From positions 1 to 59,387 of the forward strand of contig JAKPJZ010000221.1 in assembly GCA_029553955.1 (NCBI GenBank): a stretch of 59,387 nt of DNA. The letters run 5' to 3'. Source of the stretch: Chloroflexota bacterium (lineage in GTDB: Bacteria; Chloroflexota; Anaerolineae; SpSt-313). Both the position numbers and the translations under genes were made by a program. This document shows, piece by piece, positions 49,223 to 57,481 of this stretch (position 1 is the stretch's first letter; each line of letters begins with the position of its first letter). The notes beneath the pieces are model-generated. The model was not told the DNA's origin and did not search any database. It saw only the letters and a list, made by a program, of their open reading frames with translations.

Positions 49223-50167
49223 ATGTTGAGACGCGTGCTTCCGCCCCGATACGTGGCCACCGAGGGGCGCCTGGTGGATTATGAGGTCCGCTTCGACACC
49301 ACCGTGGGCTTTCCGGTCAACCTGTATGCATTCGGGCTGCGCAAAACCTACATACCGTGGGATACGTGGGAAGCCTACTATGGAGGGGGCCCCCCCAGGC
49401 TGCCGTCGACGCCCCCCAAGCTCGTGGAGGGGACCTTTGCCCTGAAGACGCTGCCCAAGGAGCACGAACGCACCCTGGAGGACGTCACCGTGCGCCTGCG
49501 ACAGGAGACGAACGTGCTCGCCGAGCAGAGCTGGAGCATCGACGCCTACGACCGCTACTTTCGCTTCATCTCGCCGGCCATACTTGCCGTCCTCGACGAT
49601 ATCATGCCCTATCTGCAGGACCCCGGCGCCTATCACTGGGAGCGCATCAAGAACATGCTGGTCAGCTATGTCGACTCTGCCGGCCTCGACTATCCGCGGC
49701 TGAGCGACCCCGACTATTTCGAGGCGCGCCGGCTCGACGCGCTCAACCTGTGGCAGGCGCTCGACGGCATCGCCAATACCCTCGCTGCCAAGTGGGAGCT
49801 GGGCTTTGGCGAGTGCGGCCACAACCCCGACCCCGACGATTTCCGGCTGCCGAACGTGGACGCGGCCTTTGAGGTGGGCGGCTGGATGCTGGGGCATTTC
49901 GATGCCCTGCGCTCGGAGGAGCTGCCCATCCCCATGTCGCGGTTTGTCGAGCTGCACCGGGTAGAGCTGCAGCCACAGCAGATGAGCACCAATATCCAGG
50001 AGGTCTCTGATCGCTTTGGCCCCGGCGCCGTGCCCGATGTGTTCGGCCAGATTTGGAACCAACGCTACGGCTACGATGCGCTGCTGGCCGACCTCGAAAA
50101 GAGCCTGGCCACCCCCGACCAACTGATCGGCCTGGGCTGGCTGTATGACCTCCGGACCATGCGCTAG
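49223..50167 (+). CDS. Protein of unknown function
   Basis: 314 residues, soluble, no signal peptide or membrane helix. Composition is rich in aromatic and acidic residues (AYHWERIKNMLVSYVDSAGLDYP, SDPDYFEARRLDALNLWQALDGIA). The N terminus VATEGRLVDYEVRFDTTVGFPVNLYAFGLRKTYIPWDTWEAYYGGG looks like a beta-rich domain; the remainder is predicted helical. I do not recognise a family or catalytic motif. Start ATG 49223 is weakly supported (AGAGGCAGG upstream). It ends 12 bases before the L36 gene rpmJ, so both are likely one transcript. Confidence 0.6.
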   Translation: MLRRVLPPRYVATEGRLVDYEVRFDTTVGFPVNLYAFGLRKTYIPWDTWEAYYGGGPPRLPSTPPKLVEGTFALKTLPKEHERTLEDVTVRLRQETNVLAEQSWSIDAYDRYFRFISPAILAVLDDIMPYLQDPGAYHWERIKNMLVSYVDSAGLDYPRLSDPDYFEARRLDALNLWQALDGIANTLAAKWELGFGECGHNPDPDDFRLPNVDAAFEVGGWMLGHFDALRSEELPIPMSRFVELHRVELQPQQMSTNIQEVSDRFGPGAVPDVFGQIWNQRYGYDALLADLEKSLATPDQLIGLGWLYDLRTMR

Positions 50168-50179
50168 AGGAGGTGATCG

Positions 50180-50296
50180 ATGAAGGTCAAACCCTCGGTC
50201 AGACGCATGTGCGACGCTTGCCGCGTCATCAAACGCCGGGGCGTCGTACGTATCATCTGCAGCAAAAACCCACGGCACAAGCAGCGCCAGGGCTGA
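50180..50296 (+). CDS. rpmJ: Ribosomal protein L36
   Basis: 38-residue large-subunit ribosomal protein beginning [18 protein letters not shown]. It keeps the zinc ligands Cys11, Cys14, Cys27 and His33, so this is the zinc-binding (C+) form. The ribosome site GAGGAGGTGATCG is nearly perfect. rpmJ normally lies in the spc/alpha ribosomal region between infA and rpsM; here it stands alone after an unknown gene and before a repeat-filled gap. Too short to be picked up by length-filtered gene finding. Confidence 0.95.
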   Translation: MKVKPSVRRMCDACRVIKRRGVVRIICSKNPRHKQRQG

Positions 50297-50304
50297 CGGC
50301 ATGC

Positions 50305-50640
50305 GCTCCGTCATTGCGAGTACCCCAGGCCGCGGTGCAGTCTGTGCCATCACAGAAGCTGCGACTGTCATTGCGAGGAGGCGGCCGCAGCCGCCGACGA
50401 AGCAATCCCCAGGTTGCGAGCGAAGCGATGCAACTCCACGTCGGACATTGGAGATCGCTTCGCTGCGGCTCGCAATGACGCTGTCCAAGTTTCTGAGCAG
50501 ACATCATGCCCCCAAGGGGCTAGGCTACGGCGCCTGGGAGCATTTTCAGATCAGCCGCAGCGAAGCAGTCTCCAACCAGGGCTGCAGCCGCGGCATCGTG
50601 CCGCGTAGCGGAGTCCCGCGGCAACAAGCCGCGCCTACGG
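50305..50640. repeat. Cluster of family E and C repeats
   Basis: Three TCATTGCGAG units (near 50313, 50368 and inverted near 50473), the family C copy CCCAAGGGGCTAGGCTACGG near 50511, the half unit CAGCCGCAGCGAAGCAGTCTC near 50553 and a GCGCCTACGG-type palindrome half at the end. This fills the gap of 360 bases between rpmJ and the PRC-barrel gene; no promoter was identified. Confidence 0.85.
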
Positions 50641-50656
50641 TCCGGCACCCTACGTC

Positions 50657-51334
50657 ATGAGCAGCCACGGTGAAGCGCCGGGCGGCATGGATGTGGACAT
50701 CGACTTTGGTGCCCAGGTGTGGACGGCCGACGGGTACATGATCGGGTTGGTCTCGGGGGTGGTGCTCGACCCTGACCGTCGCGCCGTCTCACACCTTGTG
50801 GTGCGCTATGGGCTGGCGGTGACGGTGGACCGGGTCGTGCCCGTCGCCGCTGTGGCGCAGGTGCGGGGCCACCGCGTGCAGCTCGACCTGACGGCGCCTG
50901 AGCTGGGAGATATGCCGGAGTTGGAGGAGCGCGCCTATATCCCGCTCACTGGCATCGAGACAGGCACAGCGGAGCACCCCGCGGAGTCGGCGCCCGGCCT
51001 CTGGACGCGCACGCCGGCGATTGCGCTGCAGTACCTCGTGAGCGACCATACGACCGATCAGGCCAATGTGGTGGAGGTATGGCGCAGCGTGCCCGAAGGG
51101 AGCCTCGTGCTGCGCGAGGGGACGGCGGTGCGCGCCCGCGACGGCAGACGCGTGGGCAGCCTGAAGGAAGTGGTCATGCACCTGCCCACCGGTGCGCTGG
51201 TTGACGTCGTCGTCACGCGGGGCGCGCACGTTAAGGCGATCCCGGCCGTATGGATTGAGGAGGGCGATGAGAAGACCGGTATTGTACTGGCCGTCGATCG
51301 GCGTGCCGTGGCAGAGCTACCCGACTATCACTAG
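50657..51334 (+). CDS. PRC-barrel domain protein, two repeats
   Basis: 225 residues with two PRC-barrel-like segments: AQVWTADGYMIGLVSGVVLDPDRRAVSHLVVRYG (about 13-50) and GTAVRARDGRRVGSLKEVVMHLPTGALVDVVVTRG (about 153-190). PRC barrels bind other proteins or RNA and occur in RimM and photosynthetic reaction-centre H subunits. No signal or membrane segment is seen, so it is probably a soluble scaffold protein. ATG 50657 is the first start after the repeat cluster; the ribosome site is poor. Confidence 0.78.
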   Translation: MSSHGEAPGGMDVDIDFGAQVWTADGYMIGLVSGVVLDPDRRAVSHLVVRYGLAVTVDRVVPVAAVAQVRGHRVQLDLTAPELGDMPELEERAYIPLTGIETGTAEHPAESAPGLWTRTPAIALQYLVSDHTTDQANVVEVWRSVPEGSLVLREGTAVRARDGRRVGSLKEVVMHLPTGALVDVVVTRGAHVKAIPAVWIEEGDEKTGIVLAVDRRAVAELPDYH

Positions 51335-51422
51335 CCGGCTGGTGGCGGGGCACTCCGAGCGGGCCGGCAGCGCACCCGAGGCGCCCGGCAATACTCGTGA
51401 AGCGCAGGCGTGCGGCCGGGGC

Positions 51423-52217
51423 ATGGTCGACCTGTCGGACGCGAGCGGCCTGCCGCTGTGGCTGGATCCGCAGCAGGAGGCGCTGGTGCTGGCGCAGCCA
51501 TTGCTCGGGCTGCGCGCCGATCCGCAGCCTCGGCGCCTGCTGCGGCAGGTGCTGCTGGATCCCGACGCGCCTGGCCCAGAGATACCCTACTACAAGTACC
51601 GCGAGGTGGCCCTGGCGACCGACGAGGGCGTCTTTCACGAGCACGGGGTGCGGCACGACTTGCTGCTGCTGCGCGCGGGCAGGGTGGGGCGCGAGTTCAT
51701 CAAGACGTGGGGCCACACGGCGTCGTGCACCGAGGCGGCGCAGTGTCCGGAGGTATACGGCGTGCTACACGGCCATGCGCTCCTGCTGGCGCAACAGCCG
51801 GCCGAGGAGCCGACCGCAACAGACGGCGCCATCCGGCTGTGCGACGTGCGCTGGATCGAGGCGCACCCTGGCCAGAAAGTGGTGGTGCCGGCCGACTATG
51901 GCGTGGTGATCGTCAACCTGGGCAGCGAGCCCCTGGCGCTGTCGTGCCTAGTGGCGGCCGAGGCCTGGCCGGTGCACCTGACCTACGAGCGTATGCACGG
52001 CGCGGCCTACTCTGTCGTCGCGCGCGACGGCACGCCTGCCGCTGAGGCCAACCCCCACTACGCCCAGCCGCTGCCGCCGCTCCACGAGGAGGCGCCGCTG
52101 CAGGCGCCGGACGTTGGCGTGGTGGAGGAGATGCCGCTCTACAGCGCCTTTGTACACCATCCCGAACGGTTTGCCTGGCTGCGAGAGGGCGCGCCCGTGC
52201 TGCACAGGGCCTGTTGA
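51423..52217 (+). CDS. Cupin-type glucose-6-phosphate isomerase homologue with degenerate metal site
   Basis: 264 residues, related to the archaeal/bacterial cupin phosphoglucose isomerases (PF06560): YYKYREVALATDEGVFHEHGVRHDLLLLRAGRVGREFIKTWGHTASCTEAAQCPEVYGVLHGHALLLAQ. In characterised enzymes the metal is held by His-x-His, Glu and a later His (for example GHYHP...PEIYEVL and YGHVTIN). Here only the first His and the Glu are kept: GHTAS replaces GHYHP and YGVVIVN lacks the last His. Catalysis by the normal mechanism is doubtful; the protein may bind sugar phosphates or have a changed role. The start is uncertain; ATG 51423 is chosen, but the frame is open back to 51192. Confidence 0.72.
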   Translation: MVDLSDASGLPLWLDPQQEALVLAQPLLGLRADPQPRRLLRQVLLDPDAPGPEIPYYKYREVALATDEGVFHEHGVRHDLLLLRAGRVGREFIKTWGHTASCTEAAQCPEVYGVLHGHALLLAQQPAEEPTATDGAIRLCDVRWIEAHPGQKVVVPADYGVVIVNLGSEPLALSCLVAAEAWPVHLTYERMHGAAYSVVARDGTPAAEANPHYAQPLPPLHEEAPLQAPDVGVVEEMPLYSAFVHHPERFAWLREGAPVLHRAC

Positions 52218-52810
52218 TGGCTGATGAGCGAGCCCAGGCGCTGCAGCAGCTCGCCGGCCAGGTGCGCATCTGCCTGGAGTGCCGCCTGGGGGCGACGCGC
52301 GGTGTGGCCGTGCCGGGCGAGGGCCCGCTCGACGCCGAACTCCTCTGGGTGGGCGAGGCGCCGGGGGCCGCAGAGGATGCCGCGGGGCTGCCCTTTGTGG
52401 GCGCATCTGGGCGCTTCTTGCGCCACGAGATGCACGAGGCCGGCCTCGACCCGGCAGCCATGTACATCACCAACATCGTCAAGTGCCGCCCGCCCGGCAA
52501 CCGCCGGCCGCGGGTCGACGAGATCGCCATCTGCACCGGCCTCTACTTGGTGCGGCAGATGGCGTTGGTCGCCCCCAAGGCTGTGGTCGCCCTGGGGGCT
52601 ACAGCGGCCGGGGCGCTTCTCGCCGATACGGTCAAGATGACCCAGGAACACGGCACCTGGCGCCAGGACTATAACCTCACCGCCCAGGGCCTGCCCGTGT
52701 TCATCACCTACCACCCGGCGGCGGCCCTGCGCAGTGAACGCTGGCGCGCCGAGCTGCACGCCGACCTCCAGGCGCTGGCGGATGGCCGATGGCGTATGGC
52801 GTATGGCTGA
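52217..52810 (+). CDS. Uracil-DNA glycosylase, family 4 ([4Fe-4S])
   Basis: Removes uracil from DNA in base excision repair. 197 residues. Cluster cysteines are seen as CLECRLG near residue 17 and CRPPGNRRPRVDEIAIC (Cys-x16-Cys). The catalytic motif is LLWVGEAPGAAEDAAGLPFVGASGRFL and the second motif VFITYHPAAALR. ATG 52217 overlaps the upstream stop. The final 10 residues (DGRWRMAYG) are produced by the GATGGCCTATGG repeat into which the gene runs. Confidence 0.92.
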   Translation: MADERAQALQQLAGQVRICLECRLGATRGVAVPGEGPLDAELLWVGEAPGAAEDAAGLPFVGASGRFLRHEMHEAGLDPAAMYITNIVKCRPPGNRRPRVDEIAICTGLYLVRQMALVAPKAVVALGATAAGALLADTVKMTQEHGTWRQDYNLTAQGLPVFITYHPAAALRSERWRAELHADLQALADGRWRMAYG

Positions 52811-52900
52811 TGGCTGATGGCCTATGGCCTATGGGATATGGCTGGCCGAGCGGTTCGCATCGGGCCATACGCCATAGGCCATACGCTATCCGCTACTCGA
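52785..52900. repeat. Tandem GATGGCCTATGG repeat with inverted end
   Basis: About seven units of the form GATGGC[CG][TG]ATGG and TATGGC (52785-52845), then an inverted run GCCATACGCCATAGGCCATACG (52864-52890). It provides the 3' end of the glycosylase gene and lies just before the DUF2267 ribosome site. Confidence 0.85.
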
Positions 52901-52915
52901 TCTGGAGGAAACGAG

Positions 52916-53296
52916 ATGACCAAAGACGAGTTCTTGGGCGCGGTGCAGCAGCGACTGGACCTGACGGACAAAACAGAGGCCGAGACGGCAACGCGCTCGG
53001 TGCTGGCGGCGACGGCCGACCGGCTCACGCCTGAAGAGGCCAACGATCTGGCCGCGCAGTTGCCTCACGAGATGGCCGAGTTCATCCGACGCCGCCGCCC
53101 CGGCGTGCAAAAGATGGACCGCGACACCTACATCGGCCGCATCCAGGGCGATCTGGATCTGATGAAGCCCACGCAGGCCGAACAGGTGGCCAAGGGCATC
53201 CTCTCCGTCGTTCGCGACGCGGTCGGCGAGGGCGAATGGCAGGACGTCGTCAGCCAGATGCCCATGGACATGAAGGACATGTTCGTGACCGTCTAG
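52916..53296 (+). CDS. DUF2267 domain protein
   Basis: 126-residue soluble helical protein. MTKDEFLGAVQQRLDLTDKTEAETATRSVLAATADRLTPEEANDLAAQLPHEMAEFIR and the second, similar half (FDRDTYIGRIQGDLDLMKPTQAEQVAKGILSVVRDAVGEGEWQDVVSQMPMDMKDMF, here starting MDRDTYIG) form the internal duplication of DUF2267 proteins. Function unknown; many members lie near stress or photoprotection genes. ATG 52916 follows GGAGGAAACG. Confidence 0.88.
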   Translation: MTKDEFLGAVQQRLDLTDKTEAETATRSVLAATADRLTPEEANDLAAQLPHEMAEFIRRRRPGVQKMDRDTYIGRIQGDLDLMKPTQAEQVAKGILSVVRDAVGEGEWQDVVSQMPMDMKDMFVTV

Positions 53297-53302
53297 GCTC
53301 GG

Positions 53303-53340
53303 GGAAACCTGACAGGCCTCCGGAGACCTGTCAGGTTTCC
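53303..53340. repeat. Family A hairpin A6
   Basis: 17-bp arms with one mismatch, loop CCGG, core GGCCTCCGGAGACC; directly after the DUF2267 gene and before the moxR promoter. Confidence 0.9.
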
Positions 53341-53359
53341 TGACCGGGTGGGCGATTCC

Positions 53360-53388
53360 TTGACTTTTGCCAGGGTATCATGTATCTT
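53360..53388 (+). promoter_or_regulatory. Promoter of moxR
   Basis: TTGACT at 53360-53365, 17-base spacer, TATCTT at 53383-53388, about 65 bases before the start. Confidence 0.7.
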
Positions 53389-53453
53389 AGGCGCAAGGCC
53401 GCCGAACGTAATCGGCGGAACATCGCAGCATTGCCTGGGGCAAGGAGCCGCCG

Positions 53454-54413
53454 ATGAAGGATCTGGCGCCCATCGCCGAGCGCGTCCTCGGCAACGTCGA
53501 CAAGGTCATCCTGGGCAAGCACCACGAGGTGCGCCTGGCGTTCACTGCCCTGCTCTGCCAGGGGCATATCCTCATCGAGGATGTGCCGGGCGTCGGCAAG
53601 ACGGTGTTGGCCAAGGCCATTGCCAAATCGGTCGGCGGCATGTTCCGCCGTATCCAGTTCACGCCCGATCTGCTCCCCAGCGACGTCACCGGCGTCTCGG
53701 TCTTCAACCAGAAAACACGCGAGTTCGAGTTCCGCCCTGGCCCGGTGATGGCGCATATCGTCCTCACCGACGAGATCAACCGCGCCACGCCCAAAACGCA
53801 GTCGGCCCTGCTGGAGTGCATGGAGGAGCGGCAGGTGACCGTGGACGGCGTCACCTACGCCCTGCCGCAGCCCTTCCTCGTGCTGGCGACCCAGAACCCC
53901 ATCGAGTACGAGGGCACCTTCCCCCTGCCTGAGGCCCAGCTCGACCGCTTCCTGATGCGCATCAACCTGGGCTACCCCAGCCCGGCCGACGAAATCGCCA
54001 TACTCGATTCGCAGCAGCGCACCCACCCCCTGGAGCGCATCGAACAGGTCATGTCCATCGAGGAGCTCAAGGAGCTGCAGCAGGGGATGGGCGAGGTCCA
54101 CGTGGAGGACCTGGTCAAAGAGTACATCGTAGACCTGGTGACCGCTTCGCGCAAGCACCCCGATGTGTACCTGGGCGCGAGCCCTCGCGGGGCGCTGGCG
54201 CTCTACAAGACGGGGCGGGCCTGGGCTGCGCTCGACGGGCGCGACTATGTGATCCCCGACGACATCAAGGCCATGGCCCAGCCGACGCTGGCCCACCGCA
54301 TCATCATCAGCCCTTCGGCGCGGATCAAGAACGTCGATGCCCGCGGCGTGGTCGAAGAGATTCTGCGCTCGACCCCCGTGCCTGGCACCCGGGTGCGCGT
54401 CGGACGAGCCTAG
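53454..54413 (+). CDS. MoxR-family AAA+ ATPase
   Basis: Chaperone-like ATPase thought to help assemble or activate VWA-domain partner proteins. 319 residues. Walker A is [18 protein letters not shown], Walker [25 protein letters not shown], sensor 1 [24 protein letters not shown]; the C-terminal lid has [32 protein letters not shown] 53454 follows AAGGAG. MoxR genes are usually followed by a DUF58 gene; here a radical SAM gene intervenes and DUF58 comes next at 56203. Confidence 0.95.
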   Translation: MKDLAPIAERVLGNVDKVILGKHHEVRLAFTALLCQGHILIEDVPGVGKTVLAKAIAKSVGGMFRRIQFTPDLLPSDVTGVSVFNQKTREFEFRPGPVMAHIVLTDEINRATPKTQSALLECMEERQVTVDGVTYALPQPFLVLATQNPIEYEGTFPLPEAQLDRFLMRINLGYPSPADEIAILDSQQRTHPLERIEQVMSIEELKELQQGMGEVHVEDLVKEYIVDLVTASRKHPDVYLGASPRGALALYKTGRAWAALDGRDYVIPDDIKAMAQPTLAHRIIISPSARIKNVDARGVVEEILRSTPVPGTRVRVGRA

Positions 54414-54424
54414 CAAGGAAGCGC

Positions 54425-56200
54425 ATGCCTTCTCCCGATCTCATCTTGTTGCACGCGCCCAGCGTGTACGATTTCCGTGATCAGTCGATTCTCTATGGCC
54501 CCGTCAGCGACCTTGTGCCGTCGACGCCGGTCTTTGAGATGTACCCCATCGGCTTTACGACCATCGCCGAGTACCTGGAGCGCCATGGTCGGCGCGTGCG
54601 CATCATCAACCTGGCGCTGCGCATGCTGCGCAATAGGCGTTTTGACGCCGAAGCCATGATCCGAGGCCTGCGGCCGGCTGCGTTTGGCATCGACCTGCAC
54701 TGGCTGCCCCACGCCCACGGCGCCCTGGCCGTGGCCGAGCTGGCCAAGCGGCACCATCCCGATACGCCGGTTATCCTGGGTGGGTTCTCCTCGAGCTACT
54801 ACTTTGAGGAGCTGCTGCGCCTGCCGTACGTGGACTATGTGGTGCGCGGCGACTCGACAGAGGAGCCGATGCGCCAGCTCCTGGAGTGCATCCTGGCCGG
54901 CCGCGAGCCGATTGATGTGCCCAACGTGGCGTGGCGCGGCGCCGACGGGACGGTGCACGCCAACCCAGTGTCGTACGTGCCGCAGAGCATCGACGACGTC
55001 GCGCTCGACTATCGCTTTGTCGTGCGCTCGGTGGCGACCTACCGCGACCTCTTGAGCACAGTGCCGTTCCACAACTGGCTCGACTATCCGATCACGGCGG
55101 CGCTGAGCGTGCGCGGCTGCACACAGAACTGCGTCACGTGTGGCGGCTCGGCCTACACCTTCCGGAACACCTTCGGCCGCACCGGTGGCCCGGCCTTCCG
55201 AAGCCCAGAGCGGCTGGCCGAGGACGTGCGCAACGTCGCGCGCTTTATCAACGGGCCGATCTTCATCCTCGGCGATCTGCGGCAGGCGGGCGACGACTAT
55301 GCGCGGCGCTTCCTCGACGCCGTGCGCGGCTACAGCGGCCCGGTGATCGTCGAGCTCTTTAGGCCGGCGACGCCCGAATTCCTGCAGCAGGTCGGAGAGG
55401 CGCTGCCCAACTTTACCCTCGAAGTGTCGCTGGAGTCGCACGACCCCGCGGTGCGGCGAGCGTTCGGCAAGGGGTATGACAACGCCTCCATGGAGGCCAC
55501 GCTCAGGGCCGCGCTTGATGCGGGCTGCCGGCGGCTCGACGTGTTCTTTATGATCGGGCTGCCCGAGCAGACCTACGATTCGGTGCTGGCGACGGTGGAC
55601 TATTGCGGCACCCTCCTCGAGCGCTTTGGCCCCGATGGGCGGCTCTTCCCCTTCATCTCGCCGTTGGCGCCCTTTGTGGACCCGGGGAGCGCAGCGTTCG
55701 AGCAGCCGGAGCGCTATGGCTATCGCTTCTTCTGCCGCACGCTGGAGGAGCACCGCCGGGCGCTGCTGCAGCCAAGCTGGAAGTACGTGCTGAACTATGA
55801 AACGCGCTGGATGACGCGCGATGAGATTGTGGCCAGCTCCTACGAGGCTGGGCTGCGGCTGAACCGTCTCAAGGCGCGCTATGGCCTGGTGGGCGAGGTG
55901 CAGGCGGCGGCCACGGAGGCGCGCATCAAGGCGGCGGTTGCGCTCAGCGCCGAGGTCGACGGCGCCATGGCCCTGCCGGCTGAAGAGCGACGCGCTCGGC
56001 TGCTGGCGCTCAAGCCGCTGGTCGATCAGGCCAATATGTCGACCGTGTGCGACAAACGCGAGCTGGAGCTGCCCGTGGGCCTGGTGAAGCTCAACTTGCT
56101 GCAGGCAGCCTGGTATTTCCTCAGCGGCGAGGTGCGGCGCTGGTTGGGGGGCGGTAGACCTGACAGGTCTTCGGAGACCTGTCAGGTCTACCGGCACTAA
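54425..56200 (+). CDS. B12-binding/radical SAM protein (Ta0216-like)
   Basis: 591-residue radical SAM enzyme. The N-terminal part resembles a cobalamin-binding fold (FEMYPIGFTTIAEYLERHGRRVRIINLALRML ... PVILGGFSSSYYFEELLRLPYVDYVVRGDSTEEPMRQLL). The [4Fe-4S]/SAM motif is SVRGCTQNCVTCGGS with Cys232, Cys236 and Cys239. LEVSLESHDPAVRRAFGKGYDN and FFMIGLPEQTYDSVLATVDYC complete the TIM-barrel core. The long C-terminal helical part (450-575) is family-specific. Residues 576-590 are translated hairpin A7 (peptide GRPDRSSETCQVYR), so the natural end was lost or extended. Substrate unknown. Resembles the TIGR04190 group by memory; a search is needed. Confidence 0.82.
   Translation: MPSPDLILLHAPSVYDFRDQSILYGPVSDLVPSTPVFEMYPIGFTTIAEYLERHGRRVRIINLALRMLRNRRFDAEAMIRGLRPAAFGIDLHWLPHAHGALAVAELAKRHHPDTPVILGGFSSSYYFEELLRLPYVDYVVRGDSTEEPMRQLLECILAGREPIDVPNVAWRGADGTVHANPVSYVPQSIDDVALDYRFVVRSVATYRDLLSTVPFHNWLDYPITAALSVRGCTQNCVTCGGSAYTFRNTFGRTGGPAFRSPERLAEDVRNVARFINGPIFILGDLRQAGDDYARRFLDAVRGYSGPVIVELFRPATPEFLQQVGEALPNFTLEVSLESHDPAVRRAFGKGYDNASMEATLRAALDAGCRRLDVFFMIGLPEQTYDSVLATVDYCGTLLERFGPDGRLFPFISPLAPFVDPGSAAFEQPERYGYRFFCRTLEEHRRALLQPSWKYVLNYETRWMTRDEIVASSYEAGLRLNRLKARYGLVGEVQAAATEARIKAAVALSAEVDGAMALPAEERRARLLALKPLVDQANMSTVCDKRELELPVGLVKLNLLQAAWYFLSGEVRRWLGGGRPDRSSETCQVYRH
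56152..56193. repeat. Family A hairpin A7 at the end of the radical SAM gene
   Basis: Perfect 19-bp arms, loop TCGG, nearly identical to A2 (18059-18106), 38 kb away. It is translated in the same frame as A2 and the gene stops seven bases later. Confidence 0.93.
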
Positions 56201-56202
56201 TC

Positions 56203-57471
56203 ATGAAGCACAGCATCGTCATCCTGCTCCTGATGGGGGTTGCGCTTGCCGGAGCCCTGTTCACCGGCAGGCCGATCCTCTACAACCTGACCTATTCGCT
56301 CCTTGGCGTGACCGTGCTGTCGTACCTGTGGGCCTGGTACAACGTCAGTTGGGTGCAGGTAGACCGTGAGACGTTGTCGAGCCGCGCGCAGGTAGGCAAC
56401 GTGGCCGAGGAGCGTTTCTTGCTGCGCAATCGCGGCCCACTGCCCAGGCTGTGGCTGGAGGTGCGCGACCATTCCGAGTTGCCGGAGCATCGGGCCAGCA
56501 TGGTCATCAACGCGCTGGCCTCGGGGCGCGAGCATGGCTGGGCGGTGCGCACGACCTGCCGGCGTCGTGGGCGCTTCAGGCTGGGGCCGGTGAGCCTGGT
56601 CAGTGGTGATCCCTTTGGCATGTTTGTGCAGCGCCGAGAGCTCACGCCGACGTCGAGCATCGTGGTCTTTCCCCTGATGGTCGACCTGCACCGCTTTGGG
56701 GCGCTCAGCGGCGAACTTGTGGGCGGCGGCACGATGCACCGCCGCACCCACTATGTGACGACCAACGTCGCCGGCGTGCGCGAGTATTACCCCGGCGACT
56801 CCTTCAACCGCATCCATTGGCCGTCGACCGCGCGCACAGGGCGCCTGATCGTCAAAGAGTTCGAGCTCGACCCAACGGCCGACGTGTGGCTCTGTGTCGA
56901 CATGGACAGGGCGGTGCAGGCCGAGCAGCGCTTGGAGGTCTCGTTCGACAAGCATGGCGACCTGCCCGTGCTGCCGGCGCGTCGCGCCACGGCGCTGGAC
57001 CCCTCGACCGAGGAGTATCTGGTGGCGGCGGCGGCCAGCATCGCGCGTTACTTTATCGCCCAGAAGCGAGCCGTGGGCTTGCTGGCCTATGGCGAGCGCC
57101 GCGAAGCCGTGCAGCCCGACCGCGGCGATCGCCAGTTGAGCAAGATCCTCGAGACCCTGGCCGTCATCCGGGCGGGCGGCGACGTCGGCATCGATCGCCT
57201 GCTGATGGCGGAGGGGTTGTCGTTCGGCCGCAACTCGGTTGCTGTGGTTCTCACGCCATCTGCCGACACCGCCTGGGTGGAGGCCCTGCGTGACCTCAGC
57301 CGCCGTGGCGTACGTGGCATTGGCGTCGTGGTCGATCCCAGCAGTTTTGGCTCGCGCCGGCGGGCAACAGGGGTCCTGCAAGCGCTCGTTGAGACAGGCA
57401 TCCTGGCCTACCGCGTGCGCGAAGGCGACTCGCTGGCTGCCGCGCTCAGCGCTCCGGCATCGCCTTCTTAG
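56203..57471 (+). CDS. DUF58 membrane-anchored protein (VWA-like partner of MoxR)
   Basis: 422 residues, two N-terminal helices (IVILLLMGVALAGALFT and YNLTYSLLGVTVLSYLWAWY) and a cytoplasmic VWA-like domain. The DUF58 signature is VREYYPGDSFNRIHWPSTARTGRLIVKEFELDP. ATG 56203 starts two bases after the radical SAM stop, so the genes are co-translated. Usually paired with MoxR and often with transglutaminase genes; no transglutaminase is seen here. Role in envelope or stress processes is inferred. Confidence 0.9.
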   Translation: MKHSIVILLLMGVALAGALFTGRPILYNLTYSLLGVTVLSYLWAWYNVSWVQVDRETLSSRAQVGNVAEERFLLRNRGPLPRLWLEVRDHSELPEHRASMVINALASGREHGWAVRTTCRRRGRFRLGPVSLVSGDPFGMFVQRRELTPTSSIVVFPLMVDLHRFGALSGELVGGGTMHRRTHYVTTNVAGVREYYPGDSFNRIHWPSTARTGRLIVKEFELDPTADVWLCVDMDRAVQAEQRLEVSFDKHGDLPVLPARRATALDPSTEEYLVAAAASIARYFIAQKRAVGLLAYGERREAVQPDRGDRQLSKILETLAVIRAGGDVGIDRLLMAEGLSFGRNSVAVVLTPSADTAWVEALRDLSRRGVRGIGVVVDPSSFGSRRRATGVLQALVETGILAYRVREGDSLAAALSAPASPS

Positions 57472-57481
57472 GAGAATGAGC

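Noticed and set aside
53360..53381. TATCAT at 53376-53381 as the -10 box of the moxR promoter
   Set aside because: Its spacer to TTGACT would be only 10 bases; TATCTT seven bases downstream gives the normal 17.
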